Source: Saccharopolyspora shandongensis
Lineage (GTDB): Bacteria > Actinomycetota > Actinomycetes > Mycobacteriales > Pseudonocardiaceae
Assembly (NCBI RefSeq): GCF_900106995.1
Contig: NZ_FNOK01000018.1
Coordinates: 91,834-155,833 of the forward strand
Length of the DNA stretch: 64,000 nucleotides
Reading direction: 5' to 3'
Part shown: piece after piece, positions 35,668-44,923 of the stretch
How the letters are laid out: each line of letters starts with the position of its first letter
Numbering within the stretch: the stretch's first letter is position 1
Notes under the pieces: generated by a model
Database searches by the model: none
Seen by the model: the letters and a program-made list of their open reading frames with translations, nothing else
Told to the model about the DNA's origin: nothing
Position numbers and translations under genes: made by a program

Positions 35668-36021
35668 TTAGGACTGCTTGTCAAGTCGCGCGATACGGCG
35701 GCGAAGCAGGCGAGCGTCCTTCGGTGGGAGGGCGTGCGCCGCGATCTCCAGAACCCGACGGAGCTCATCGGGGTGAGGGCAACATTCCGGCACACCACAA
35801 CCGTGTTCCGACACCCGCAGGCGAAGCGCCGGGTCACGAACGAACTGCGACCACAAATACAGAAAGTGGGCGACGGCGCCCGGCCACAACCGCGTCCGTT
35901 CCAGCCGAACGAGGGCAGCCACGCCTGGGCGCGACAGTCCCGGAATTGCGTGCACGCCCAGCCCGGGCATCGACGGCTGCCATGCATCAGCGCGCACCTG
36001 CGCAGGCGATTTACGCGCCAT
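35668..36021 (-). CDS. Opposite-strand small hypothetical protein inside the Tad locus
   Basis: 117 aa from ATG 36021, with GAGAGG 3 nt before. It contains HGCGVPECCPHPDELRRVLE, with Cys pairs that may bind a metal, then HALPPKDARLLRRRIARLD. GC-rich third positions and a good ribosome site support a real gene. It runs against the operon, and its start is 20 bases from the TadE-like start at 36042. Function unknown; possible regulator or insertion. On the plus strand the same stretch has no credible protein. Confidence 0.55.
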   Translation of the reverse strand: MARKSPAQVRADAWQPSMPGLGVHAIPGLSRPGVAALVRLERTRLWPGAVAHFLYLWSQFVRDPALRLRVSEHGCGVPECCPHPDELRRVLEIAAHALPPKDARLLRRRIARLDKQS

Positions 36022-36041
36022 GGTCCTCTCGTGTGTGCGAC

Positions 36042-36494
36042 ATGCCGCCCATCATCGCACGCTCGCCCTGGAGAGTCCGGCCTTTTCCGCACCGCGCGAC
36101 CACGAATCCCCGTGCCGGTGATGCGGGGTCGGTGGCCGTGGAACTGGCCGTGCTCGCCCCGTTGGCGCTGGTCCTGCTCGTCACCGTCCTGCAGGCCGGG
36201 GTGTGGTGGCACACCCGCACTCTTTGCCTGTCGGCCGCACAGCAGGGGGTGCAGGCCGCGCGGACGGTCACCGGAACCGCGCGTGACGCCCGAATCGCGG
36301 CCACCGACTTCCTCACCCGCGCCGGCGGCCTCGTGGGGGACCCAGTAGTCAGCGCCGAGGCCGACGACCGCCAGGCGCGGGTGCGGGTGACGGCAACCGC
36401 CCCCTTGATCCTGCCGATTCCCGGTCTCGACCGCATCGAGCAGGAAGCCCATGCCGCCAAGGAACGCTTCACCACCCCCGGGCAACAGCCATGA
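36042..36494 (+). CDS. TadE-like pseudopilin
   Basis: 150 aa from ATG 36042; GTG codons just upstream are possible. The pilin-like N-terminus has GSVAVELAVLAPLALVLLVT, in which Glu follows the expected cleavage region, then a long hydrophobic helix, with LCLSAAQQGVQAARTVTG after it. TadE-type proteins are processed by the same prepilin peptidase and start or cap pilus assembly. Overlaps the next gene by 4 nt. Confidence 0.75.
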   Translation: MPPIIARSPWRVRPFPHRATTNPRAGDAGSVAVELAVLAPLALVLLVTVLQAGVWWHTRTLCLSAAQQGVQAARTVTGTARDARIAATDFLTRAGGLVGDPVVSAEADDRQARVRVTATAPLILPIPGLDRIEQEAHAAKERFTTPGQQP

Positions 36495-36919
36495 ACCGCT
36501 ACGTCCGCGACGACGGGTCGGCCAGCATCGAACTGGCGATCCTCACACCAGCACTGCTCATGCTGCTGGCACTGATCGTCGCAGGCGGTCGCGTGGTCAG
36601 CGCCGACACCGCCGTCGAGCACGCCGCCACCGCCGCCGCCCGCGCCGCCAGCCTGGCCCGCACCCCCACCGCTGCTCGCACGACTGCTCTCGACACCGGC
36701 GCTCGGGTACTGGCCGACCAAGACCTCGCCTGCACCGACATCCAGCTCACCACCGACACCAGCGGATTCGGACGCGTCGGCGCCCCGGGCATCGTCACCG
36801 TCACCTTGCGCTGTGCGGTGGCGCTGGCCGACCTCACCAGCATTCCCGGCCTGCCCGTGGCCGTTCCCCTGCATGCGGCCTTCACCAGCCCCGTCGATCC
36901 CCACCGGAGTCGGTCATGA
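36491..36919 (+). CDS. TadE/TadF-like pseudopilin
   Basis: 142 aa from ATG 36491. The N-terminus DDGSASIELAILTPALLMLL carries the TadE signature (G-S-x-x-I/V-E followed by a hydrophobic helix). The mature domain has two Cys (CTDIQLTT, TLRCAVAL) that could form a disulfide outside the cell. Second of three consecutive pseudopilins; the stop overlaps the next start by 4 nt. Confidence 0.75.
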   Translation: MNRYVRDDGSASIELAILTPALLMLLALIVAGGRVVSADTAVEHAATAAARAASLARTPTAARTTALDTGARVLADQDLACTDIQLTTDTSGFGRVGAPGIVTVTLRCAVALADLTSIPGLPVAVPLHAAFTSPVDPHRSRS

Positions 36920-37332
36920 ATCATCACGCCAGACGCCAGCGCGATGCGGGATCGGTCAGCGTGTTGGCTGCGGTGCTGGTGCCATGCCTGCTGCTGGTGT
37001 TCGCGATCCTCATCGACGGCGCCGACCGACTCCGCGTCCTAGTCCGCGCGGACGCCATCGCGGCAGAGGCCGCCCGCGCCGCGCTGACCGCGGTGGACAC
37101 CCGCGGCCACACTCTCAGCCTTGACTCCCACGTCGCCACCGCCACCGCCCAGCGCTACCTCACTGCCACGAATCACACAGGCACGGTCATCCTGGACAGC
37201 ACCACCGTGCAGGTCACCGTCACCTACTCCGAACCCGCCCGGATCGGATTGCTCTGGCCCACCCACACCGTCACCGGGCGGGCGACCGCCGCGCTCGCCA
37301 CCGGCACCCAGGGCCCAGGTGGACTGCCATGA
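36916..37332 (+). CDS. TadG-like pilus-associated protein
   Basis: 138 aa from ATG 36916. DAGSVSVLAAVLVPCLLLVF is the hydrophobic N-terminus typical of short TadG/Rv3660c-type proteins, followed by LRVLVRADAIAAEAARAALT and a small extracellular domain. It lacks the Glu found in the two TadE-like neighbours and may be unprocessed. Overlaps the next gene by 4 nt. Confidence 0.7.
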   Translation: MNHHARRQRDAGSVSVLAAVLVPCLLLVFAILIDGADRLRVLVRADAIAAEAARAALTAVDTRGHTLSLDSHVATATAQRYLTATNHTGTVILDSTTVQVTVTYSEPARIGLLWPTHTVTGRATAALATGTQGPGGLP

Positions 37333-40259
37333 GCCGAATCCGCATCCTCCTGGCCGGCATCGGGATCCTCGTCCTACTCGCCGGAATGCCGGTGATCCTG
37401 CTGTTCGCCGGACACGTCATCACCATCCCCGCGTTGACCTGGCCGGAGCTCGACACCTCGCCCTGGGTAACACTGCCGATCCACGACCAACTCGCGAACT
37501 GGGCCGAGCACACCTGGCACACCCTGCGCCTGGACCTCGGCGCCGACGGAGCATTCCTGCTCGCCGTCCTCACCACCGGATGGGTCACGTGGGCGTGCCT
37601 GATGTGGTGGACCCTGTGCGACCTCGTCTTCCTGCTCCGGTACGGAGCCCGAGCCCTGCGCGACCGCCTCCACGTCACCGGGCCTCGAGGATGGACCACC
37701 GCGCTGCTCGCCAGCGTCGTGATCTCGCTGAACGCTCCCTCTGCCTCCGCGTCCCCCGCGGCCGATCGGGTTGCTGTCACCGCACCGCAGCATCCCTCCG
37801 GTGGTGTCCTGCCCTTCCCCAGCAGGGACACCACAACGCTGGGTTCGGGCGGCTACGCCGACCCCATCCCGCCGCCCGAACCCAGCACCCCCACCCACAT
37901 CGCCGACGCCGTGCGCCCGGACTGCCCCCGCTACCGCGTCGCCCACGGCGACACCCTCTGGGGCCTCGCCCAACGCCACCTCGCTAACCCCCACCGCTGG
38001 ACCGAAATCCGCGATCTCAACGCCGACCGCATCGGCGCCCCCCGCCACCTCCAGCCAGGCTGGATCCTCCTGCTACCACCCGACGCCGCCCAGGTGCCCA
38101 CCCCGCCGGCCATCCCGGAGGACGCTCAGTGGGTCACGACCGCACCCGGCGACACCCTGACCACCATCGCCGAGCGCCACCTCGGCGACGGCGATCGATG
38201 GGAGGAAGTCTTCCGGCTCAACGCCCACCACCCGCAGCCAGACGGACGCGTCCTGCGCGACCCCGACCTGGTCTTCCCCGGCTGGTCTCTCGCACTCCCG
38301 GCCACCGACCACCACCAGAACGATGAAGCCCCCGTCGACAGCCCAGAAGACGAGGCTGCGCAAGCGGATCCCAAGCCGCAGCCGACGCCAGCGCCTGACC
38401 GGCAGCAATCCCCAGGGCGTGCCGTCACCACGACCTCCGGCGCCGCACTCGCCGTTGGTAGCAGCGGGCTTGTGGCCGCCAGTCTGGCCGCTGTCGTGGC
38501 ACTAGCCTTGCTCGTCCGCCGCCGACGGCGGAGACGGACTTACCGACCGGGAAGTGGCGATCGGGCTCCGTGGACGACACTCGCGCCCGCAGTGCACGCA
38601 CTGCGGTCAGCGTTCGATGGAGGCCAGACTTCGACTCGCCATGCCGGCCACGGCAAGACCGAGCCGATCACGCCGTCGCTCGTCGGCCATGCAGACCTTC
38701 CCGAGGCTGACTCGGCAGCGCAGGACGTCGAGATCGGAGTTCGTGACGGCCAGGCTCGTGCGCTTGACCTCGCCGCCGTCCACGGACTAGGTCTGGCGGG
38801 ACCCGGCGCTGAGGCCGCCGCGCGCGCCCTCCTGGTTCAACTTCTTGCCACCACGAGCACCACCATCATCATTCCCGCTCGCGACGCCCGCTCCCTGATC
38901 TCGGAGGACCTGTCCACCTCATCGCGGCTGCGCATCACAGCTGACCTGGCCGAAGCAACCACCTACCTTGCCGGTCACCACGCGCCCGCCGGTGACACAC
39001 ACATGCCGGGGAAGCTGGACGTTGTGCTGGTCGTCGGCGCTGACCGGCACAACCCACGGCTCCAGGCGATTCTCGACAACGGCGCCGCGCGCGGCATCGC
39101 GGGCATCCTGCTGGGCAGCTGGTCGGCCGGAGCCACCGTGCACGTGATGGCCGACGGACTCGTCACCGCAACAAGCGCAGCTGTCGACGAACTGCGCGGT
39201 TCACGCTTGTTCCACCTCGACGCCACCGACACCCGCGATCTCATCGACCTGCTCGCCGACACCACGAAGGCCCACCCGACCACCGACACCGAGCATGCAC
39301 AGCGGGAGACCACGGCCGAACACGAGGCCGAAGACGACGGCATTCATGTGGACAACACCGACGACCACGGCGTCGTTGATGGCGCGGACAGCCACGCAGA
39401 ACCGCCTTCGGACAGCGGGGAAGACCGCACACCGAGCTCGACTCGGACGGTCACTTCTGCCAGAATGGCGCATCCTGCCGACCAGGACGATCGGCCTGTA
39501 ACGCTCGGGGTATTCGGGCCTGCCACATTGACCTGGCATTCACCGGACGGCGAGGACCACGACCTCACCTCAGCCTTGGCGCCCAAACACAAAGCGCTGC
39601 TGGTGTTCCTCGCCCTGCACCCCAACGGCACGTCCCGCGCGGCAGTCCGTGAAGCCCTATGGCCGGATGCGCGCGGCCGCCGCCTCTACAACGCGTTCTA
39701 CGCAAGCCTGTCCCAGATCCGTAAAGCCCTCACCGACGCCACCGATGATCGCGCCGCTGACGTGATCAGCCAGCGTGATGAGACGGTGGCGCTCAACGCA
39801 GACCTCGTGCAGGTCGACTACTGGCAGCTGCGCCAAGCCGAACATGACCGCAACATCGCGACCACCAGCGAGCAACGAATGGCAGCGTGGTCCCGCATCG
39901 CGGCCACCTACCGCGGAGAACTCGCCGACGGAATGTCCGCGCTCTGGCTCGACGGCCCCCGAGAAGACGCCCACCGCACGGTCCTCGACGCCCTTGCCGG
40001 CATGGCCGCCCACTACCGCGGACACGATCCCCACCGACAACTACAGCTCCTCGAACACGCCCGCATGCTCAACCCCGAAAACGAAGCCATCTACCGCGAC
40101 ATCATGCGCGTCCAAGCCGAACTCGGACTTACCGACGCCATCAGCCGCACCGTTCACCTGCTCAGCACTAACCTCGCCGATATCGGCGAGCGACCAGACC
40201 CCAGCACACTAACGCTCGCCCGAGCACTGCAGACCCGACACCAACAAGCAGTGACCTAA
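37329..40259 (+). CDS. Membrane LysM protein with SARP-type BTAD domain
   Basis: 976 aa from ATG 37329. N-terminal membrane helices lie at about residues 7-29, 76-100 and 120-140. Two LysM-like units follow at about 201-251 (VAHGDTLWGLAQRHLANP) and 267-325 (TAPGDTLTTIAERHLGDG), then a helix near 372-395 followed by an eight-residue basic run. The last third has a winged-helix (LAPKHKALLVFLAL, about 724-800) and a bacterial transcriptional activator domain (YRGELADGMSALWLDGPRED, to about 970). This joins wall sensing to a SARP-like DNA-binding region. Known from actinomycete Tad loci; it probably regulates pilus genes. Confidence 0.85.
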   Translation: MSRIRILLAGIGILVLLAGMPVILLFAGHVITIPALTWPELDTSPWVTLPIHDQLANWAEHTWHTLRLDLGADGAFLLAVLTTGWVTWACLMWWTLCDLVFLLRYGARALRDRLHVTGPRGWTTALLASVVISLNAPSASASPAADRVAVTAPQHPSGGVLPFPSRDTTTLGSGGYADPIPPPEPSTPTHIADAVRPDCPRYRVAHGDTLWGLAQRHLANPHRWTEIRDLNADRIGAPRHLQPGWILLLPPDAAQVPTPPAIPEDAQWVTTAPGDTLTTIAERHLGDGDRWEEVFRLNAHHPQPDGRVLRDPDLVFPGWSLALPATDHHQNDEAPVDSPEDEAAQADPKPQPTPAPDRQQSPGRAVTTTSGAALAVGSSGLVAASLAAVVALALLVRRRRRRRTYRPGSGDRAPWTTLAPAVHALRSAFDGGQTSTRHAGHGKTEPITPSLVGHADLPEADSAAQDVEIGVRDGQARALDLAAVHGLGLAGPGAEAAARALLVQLLATTSTTIIIPARDARSLISEDLSTSSRLRITADLAEATTYLAGHHAPAGDTHMPGKLDVVLVVGADRHNPRLQAILDNGAARGIAGILLGSWSAGATVHVMADGLVTATSAAVDELRGSRLFHLDATDTRDLIDLLADTTKAHPTTDTEHAQRETTAEHEAEDDGIHVDNTDDHGVVDGADSHAEPPSDSGEDRTPSSTRTVTSARMAHPADQDDRPVTLGVFGPATLTWHSPDGEDHDLTSALAPKHKALLVFLALHPNGTSRAAVREALWPDARGRRLYNAFYASLSQIRKALTDATDDRAADVISQRDETVALNADLVQVDYWQLRQAEHDRNIATTSEQRMAAWSRIAATYRGELADGMSALWLDGPREDAHRTVLDALAGMAAHYRGHDPHRQLQLLEHARMLNPENEAIYRDIMRVQAELGLTDAISRTVHLLSTNLADIGERPDPSTLTLARALQTRHQQAVT

Positions 40260-40749
40260 AGAAGTTCATTGGCATTCACCTTTGCCATTTGAAATCAGCC
40301 TCCGCTCAGGCGAGAAACATAGACAAGATGAGCTATGATTTTTCCGTAGCCACAGGGCAAATAGGCAGATTAGCAATCAGCAACTGAACCTTCAAGCAGG
40401 TTGCCTCAGGAATACGTGAGCGCCTCGCGACTGGCGCGACAAATTCGAAATCTCTTGCGCGTTTGCCGCAAAATTCAGTCGGAGCATCTCTTCGCTAAGT
40501 CACACCATCCGCTAGGCGAACCATTCGGCTGTAGGGTCTCAAACTCCGTGACATCTTGATCTTGTTTGACCTGCGGTCTTGCTCGGTGTCTCAGTCGGCA
40601 TGTCAGCCCCGGCGTCTCAGTTTGATGGCATTTCTTCAATGGGCCGTGTCTGCCCGGATAAGCACCACCGCCTTCCGAGGAGACGCCACCTCTGGCCCGG
40701 CTGGGCGTCCCTTCGGGTAAGCAGGACAATGACGCCCGAGGTGGACTGG
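40260..40749. other. Intergenic region, lower GC
   Basis: About 490 bases with a noticeably AT-richer stretch at 40260-40560. No gene, tRNA or strong terminator is visible after the Tad locus. The murD remnant begins at 40750. Confidence 0.5.
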
Positions 40750-41760
40750 ATGAGAGTGGCTGTGATCGGTTACGGGGTCGAGGGCCGGGCTGCCGTCGAC
40801 TACTGGCGGCAGCGTGGCGCCGCCGTAGTGGTGCATGACCGCGCAGACGCAACGAATGTGCCTGCTGGGCTGGACATCGCTAGCGGTGAGGACTACCTGG
40901 CCGGACTTGACTCCGTCGATCTTGTTGTGCGTAGCCCCAGCGTTCGCCCGGACGCGTTGCCCTCCGAAGTGCCGGTGACAACTGTTGTTTCCGAGTTCCT
41001 CAGTCGGTCTCCGGCGCCAGTGATCGGAGTGACCGGAACCAAGGGCAGGGCACCACGATCGCATCATCCTGCGAACCGCAGGCCGTCGGGTGTTCGTCGG
41101 CGGCAACATCGGCACCCCTCCGCTGGCCTTTCTCGCTGAGCTGCGGTCCGATGATGTCGTCGTGCTGGAACTGTCGAGTTTCCAGCTGATCGACCTGCCG
41201 TTTTCTCCGCATATCGTGGTAGTCCTGTCGGTCACGCCCGACCACCTGAACTGGCACCAAGACTTCGACGAATACCAGCAGGCCAAGACCGCCATCGCAG
41301 CGCATCAGTCACCCAGTGATCTGGTCGTCTATGTCACAGAAAACCCCGTTGCGGCGGCAATCGCAGCGACGAGTCCTGCCCGCCGCCTTCCGGTCGGTCG
41401 CCCTGACGGGGTGCACGTGCACGACGAAGCTCTCCACCTCTGCTCTACCCGGATCATCGACGTCGCCGAGGTGCCTCTGCCCGGCGCCCACAACCTCGTC
41501 AACATCGGTGCCGCCATCGCCGCGACCGCCGCACTCGTGGAGAACGATCCGAGCGTCATCCGTGCTGGCATCCAGACGATCGAACCCCTGCCGCACCGGC
41601 TCCAGACCATCGCGATCAGGCAGGGAGTGACGTGGGTCGACGACTCGCTGTCCACCACACCGCAGACCACGATGGCAGCGATGGCTGCGTTCGATCGCCC
41701 GCAGGTCCTGCTCCTCGGTGGATCGGGGCCCGAGGAACATCCGTGTCGGATCGTGCGCTT
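40750..41760 (+). pseudogene. murD: murD (UDP-MurNAc-L-Ala:D-Glu ligase), frameshifted
   Basis: ATG 40750 opens MRVAVIGYGVEGRAAVDYW, a MurD N-terminus, through VIGVTGTKGR, the ATP loop. At 41045-41065 the frame is lost: the next motifs appear in another frame (ILRTAGRRVFVGGNIGTPPL) after at least two small deletions. The C-terminal part continues through VVVLSVTPDHLNWHQDFDEY, VPLPGAHNLVNIGAA and VTWVDDSLSTTPQTTMAAMA to VLLLGGSG, then loses similarity at about 41735. MurD adds D-glutamate to the peptidoglycan precursor, so an intact copy must exist elsewhere. Fragment length and order match MurD. Confidence 0.8.
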
Positions 41761-41860
41761 GACCCTCGTCGATCCTGGTCGCCGTTCGGCGAGGTGTCGC
41801 CTGCCGCCGGTTCTTGAAGTCTTCCCCCAGATAACGCTCTATTATCTGCGCCATCGCTGA

Positions 41861-42009
41861 TCACGGCCTGCGGGAACACACCTGCGGCGACGCCTGAAGC
41901 GACCCTGTTATCTGTGGCAAGGGAGAACCTCCGCCGCTACTTCAAGCCCTCCGACCAGGCGATCGCCGAGGTCACCAGCCTGCTCGCGCCAGGCGATGCC
42001 CGCCGGTGA
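41861..42009 (+). other. Possible gene tail after the murD remnant
   Basis: A frame here reads SVARENLRRYFKPSDQAIAE then VTSLLAPGDARR and stops at 42007-42009. It is protein-like but has no start and no family I can name with confidence. It may be the C-terminus of a recombinase or other truncated gene. Confidence 0.3.
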
Positions 42010-42420
42010 CGTCAACCGCCGTTTGCTGCTTCAACGGGCGCTGGGCGGTTTTGCTGTGGATTGATCGGGACATCTCGACGCGGCGCGTGGTGCGTGGCCC
42101 AAGCCACGATGTGCCTGCCCCGGCGGCGGAGTCGTGTGCTGGCGCTTCGCGGCTCTCGGCACCACCTGATGCCGCCCCAGAGCCGGGCGCTGAGTGAGTC
42201 CACCGGTGCGCCCCGGGTGTTGACGGCACGCGGGGCGTGTAGGGTGATCGGTGGTCGTTGTATTTCTGGGTTCGTGTTTTGTGCATGCTCGCAGGATGTT
42301 GATGCGGGCGGGCTTCTTTCTTTGGTTGTAGCTGGAGTGAGCCGCCGTCTGAGATCCCCCGGCCCGGGCCTCCGCACGGTGTGGTGGCCCGCCATACCCC
42401 AGCTCCCGAAGGAGACTGAC

Positions 42421-42624
42421 ATGACCAACGGAACCGTGAAGTGGTTCAACTCGGAAAAGGGCTTCGGCTTCATCGCCCCGAACGAGGGCGGCCCTGACGT
42501 CTTCGTGCACTACTCGGCCATCGACGCCGGCGGCTTCCGCAGCTTGGACGAGGACCAGCAGGTGACCTACGAGGTCAGCCAGGGCCCCAAGGGCCCGCAG
42601 GCGGACCTCGTGCGCGCGGTCTGA
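42421..42624 (+). CDS. Cold-shock protein, CspA family
   Basis: 67 aa from ATG 42421, with GAAGGAG upstream. RNP1 (KGFGFIAP) and RNP2 (VFVHYSAI) are intact, within the complete cold-shock fold (GTVKWFNSEKGFGF to PQADLVRAV). Csp proteins are single-strand nucleic-acid chaperones. The 400-base upstream region has no gene and may include a long regulatory 5' UTR. A strong terminator follows at 42643, so it is monocistronic. Confidence 0.95.
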   Translation: MTNGTVKWFNSEKGFGFIAPNEGGPDVFVHYSAIDAGGFRSLDEDQQVTYEVSQGPKGPQADLVRAV

Positions 42625-42642
42625 GACTCTGCTGAGTTTCTT

Positions 42643-42671
42643 CCCGGCCCGCACCTGGTGTGCGGGCCGGG
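42643..42671 (+). terminator. Terminator after csp
   Basis: 12-bp GC stem, 42643-42654 (CCCGGCCCGCAC) with 42660-42671, 5-nt loop, 19 bases after the csp stop. Confidence 0.8.
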
Positions 42672-42974
42672 GACTACGGTTTCACCCGGCATAGCTCCCG
42701 AACCCGCCACTTGCGGTGCGGTTGAGACGGGCCGAACCGATTTAGCGCAGCAGCACGCTCTCCGCCGTGACGACGCTGCCCGCCACTGGGCGCGCAACGA
42801 AACGGCGGGCCGCAGCCTGCTGCAGCACCAGTTTTCTTTCTCTTCCGGTTGAGCCGAGCGCGTTTGCGCGGGCCGGGTTCCCGGAGCCGAACCTTGTTTC
42901 TGCCTGCGGTCCTGCAGCGGCGACTCTCTGCGTTGCGCCAGGCCGCAGGATCCTTCGACGTGTATTGGAGCCCG

Positions 42975-43346
42975 ATGCGGGCTAACTACAGCCTGATCAC
43001 GACCCTGCCCACCGTGTTCACAGTGGATGGTGACCTCGCCGGCGAGGGAGTCGCCCTGCTGGCCGAGCGGCTTTGGCCGCATGTGCTGACCGGACCACCG
43101 GACACGCTCGTGGACCTGGCCCGGGCCAGCACCATCGATACCGCCGGGCTCGACCTCCTCGTCGCCGCACACACCTACGCGGCCCATCGGCACATCCCTC
43201 TCCACATCGTCAACGCGGCGCCCCGGGTGCTTCGCGTGCTGCATGCGGCCGGAGTGAGCGCACTCCCGGGCCGCAGCCCCCGCGCCGAGTTCGCCACCAC
43301 CACGGCCGCCTGCACCTCGCAGCACACCGCGGCGGTGATGGCCTGA
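42975..43346 (+). CDS. STAS-domain protein
   Basis: 123 aa from ATG 42975. VFTVDGDLAGEGVALLAERL, VDLARASTIDTAGLDLLVAA and IHIVNAAPRVLRVLHAAGV follow the STAS fold of anti-sigma-factor antagonists. The usual phospho-Ser in the D-S-x-G loop is replaced by Thr (STIDTAGL), which may be phosphorylated or be fixed in one state. It could act in a sigma-factor partner switch or in stress sensing. Its stop overlaps the next start by one base. Confidence 0.75.
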   Translation: MRANYSLITTLPTVFTVDGDLAGEGVALLAERLWPHVLTGPPDTLVDLARASTIDTAGLDLLVAAHTYAAHRHIPLHIVNAAPRVLRVLHAAGVSALPGRSPRAEFATTTAACTSQHTAAVMA

Positions 43347-43522
43347 TGCGGCACTGCCGCCACGTCGCGCGGACGTTGTTCGATGACGCCTGGCAGATCA
43401 CCGATGCCGAAGGCCAGCACACCGCGCGTATCGCCGGCACCGAGCACGAGGCGATCGCCCGCGCCCACCACCAGCTCGCCGCCTACGGCGGAGGACGCGT
43501 GTTCCTCACCGACGCCGACTGA
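43346..43522 (+). CDS. Small DUF2188-like protein
   Basis: 58 aa from ATG 43346, overlapping the STAS stop. WQITDAEGQHTARIAGTEHE, then AIARAHHQLAAYGGGRVFLT, resembles the small beta-alpha DUF2188 fold. Function unknown; coupling to the STAS gene suggests a common pathway. Confidence 0.6.
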   Translation: MRHCRHVARTLFDDAWQITDAEGQHTARIAGTEHEAIARAHHQLAAYGGGRVFLTDAD

Positions 43523-43599
43523 CCACCCACCACCGGCCCGCTGAACGTGAAGCCGAAAAAGGCCGCGCCCGTGGTGAGCCTTCCCGAAAGGACCTTCCT

Positions 43600-43869
43600 G
43601 TGAACCTCTCCACCTCCCTCCGCCCCGGCAACGGGCCTCGGAGCGGCTCCGCGCAGGTTGACCGGCGCGGGGCTCTCCCGCGTCACGACCCGCGCCCACC
43701 CCGCGCAGACAAATCCCGCGACCGGAAGCCGGTGGCGCCCGTGGCGTTCCTCGAGCCCGGCCCGCCCCGCACCACCCCAGCCCCTCAGCGTCGGCGCACG
43801 GATCAGGACGAGGAGACTCTGCGCCCCCTCCGCGCCCCGTTTACCGCCGACGAGCCCGGAGGTCCGTGA
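43600..43869 (+). CDS. Small Pro/Arg-rich protein
   Basis: 89 aa from GTG 43600, with GAAAGGA upstream. Low complexity: DRRGALPRHDPRPPRADKSR, ending PFTADEPGGP. Probably disordered. Coding status is supported by the ribosome site and position between the STAS and hemolysin III genes, but there is no family. Confidence 0.45.
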   Translation: MNLSTSLRPGNGPRSGSAQVDRRGALPRHDPRPPRADKSRDRKPVAPVAFLEPGPPRTTPAPQRRRTDQDEETLRPLRAPFTADEPGGP

Positions 43870-43916
43870 TCGAACGCATCAGCCGTGCGCGGCACGAACA
43901 TTCGTATCCTGGTGGT

Positions 43917-44609
43917 ATGAGCGAAGTTCTGACGACGCGTCGCGCCTATGCTTCGGTCAAACCCCGGATGCGAGGGTGGATTCACCTGGCCAGCGTGATC
44001 GGGTTCGCCGCCTCCGGCACGGTGCTGATCACCCTGGCCGCCACGACCGGCCCGCCGGCGACAGCCGTGGCCGTGGCGCTCTACACGGCCGGGGTGCTCG
44101 GCCTGTTCGGTGTCAGCGCCGTCTACCACCTCATCACGTGGCGCTCCAAGCGCGCCCGCACGTGGATGCGGCGGCTGGATCACTCGATGATCTTCCTGCT
44201 GATCGCAGGCACCTACACCCCAATCGGCCTGCTGGCCCTGCCGCAGGACACCGGCCGCATCGTGCTGGGCGTGGTCTGGGCCGGAGCGCTTGGCGGCATG
44301 CTGCTCAAACTCGCCTGGCCCCACGCGCCGCGCTGGGTCGGTGTGCCGCTCTACATCGCCCTTGGCTGGGTCGCGGTGTTCGTCCTCGGCGATCTGCTGC
44401 GCACCGCCGGTGTCGCGGGACTGGTGCTGCTGCTGGCCGGTGGCGTCCTCTACACCGTCGGAGCCCTCTGCTACGCCACCCGGTGGCCCGACCCGTGGCC
44501 GAGCACGTTCGGCTACCACGAGGTCTTCCACACCGCCGTGACCGCAGCGGCGATCTGCCACCACATCACCGTCTGGCTCCTCCTGCCCATCACACCCGCC
44601 ACCTCTTGA
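43917..44609 (+). CDS. Hemolysin III / PAQR-family membrane protein
   Basis: 230 aa from ATG 43917, with GGTGG upstream. Seven hydrophobic segments with the family motifs: WIHLASVIGFAASG near the first helix, SAVYHLI, RRLDHSMIFLLIAGTYTP and GYHEVFHTAVTAAAICH. The conserved SxxxH, H and HxxxH set fits a PAQR/CREST metal-dependent hydrolase site in the membrane. Bacterial members influence membrane lipids and are not proven hemolysins. A terminator follows at 44619. Confidence 0.85.
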   Translation: MSEVLTTRRAYASVKPRMRGWIHLASVIGFAASGTVLITLAATTGPPATAVAVALYTAGVLGLFGVSAVYHLITWRSKRARTWMRRLDHSMIFLLIAGTYTPIGLLALPQDTGRIVLGVVWAGALGGMLLKLAWPHAPRWVGVPLYIALGWVAVFVLGDLLRTAGVAGLVLLLAGGVLYTVGALCYATRWPDPWPSTFGYHEVFHTAVTAAAICHHITVWLLLPITPATS

Positions 44610-44618
44610 CGCGGCGAG

Positions 44619-44657
44619 CAGACCCCGGCTCTCCCACTTGGGGGCGCCGGGGGTCTG
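44619..44657 (+). terminator. Terminator after the hemolysin III gene
   Basis: CAGACCCCGGC (44619-44629) pairs with GCCGGGGGTCTG (44646-44657), allowing one bulge, 10 bases after the stop. Confidence 0.65.
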
Positions 44658-44923
44658 TCACGTGGCGAGGTTGTTCAGAAAGACCATGCCGCTGTGGGCT
44701 GCGGCGGCGAGTCGGCCCAGCAGGCTGCGGGTCAGATCAGCGGCCTCAACCGGCGCCGGTCACCACGAAGTAGGCCACCCACGCCACAGACAGCCATGCA
44801 GTGGCCAGTCGGGCACGCACGGGCACTTCTCCTCATCTCTGCAGCATCGCGACAGCGTTGCTCGCCTCTGAACACCACCTGTGCGGCATCGTGACTAGGG
44901 CGCACGCGACGTCGACGCGCGAG

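Noticed and set aside
40475..40852. 125-codon minus-strand frame
   Set aside because: It overlaps the murD start, has very biased composition and no ribosome site.
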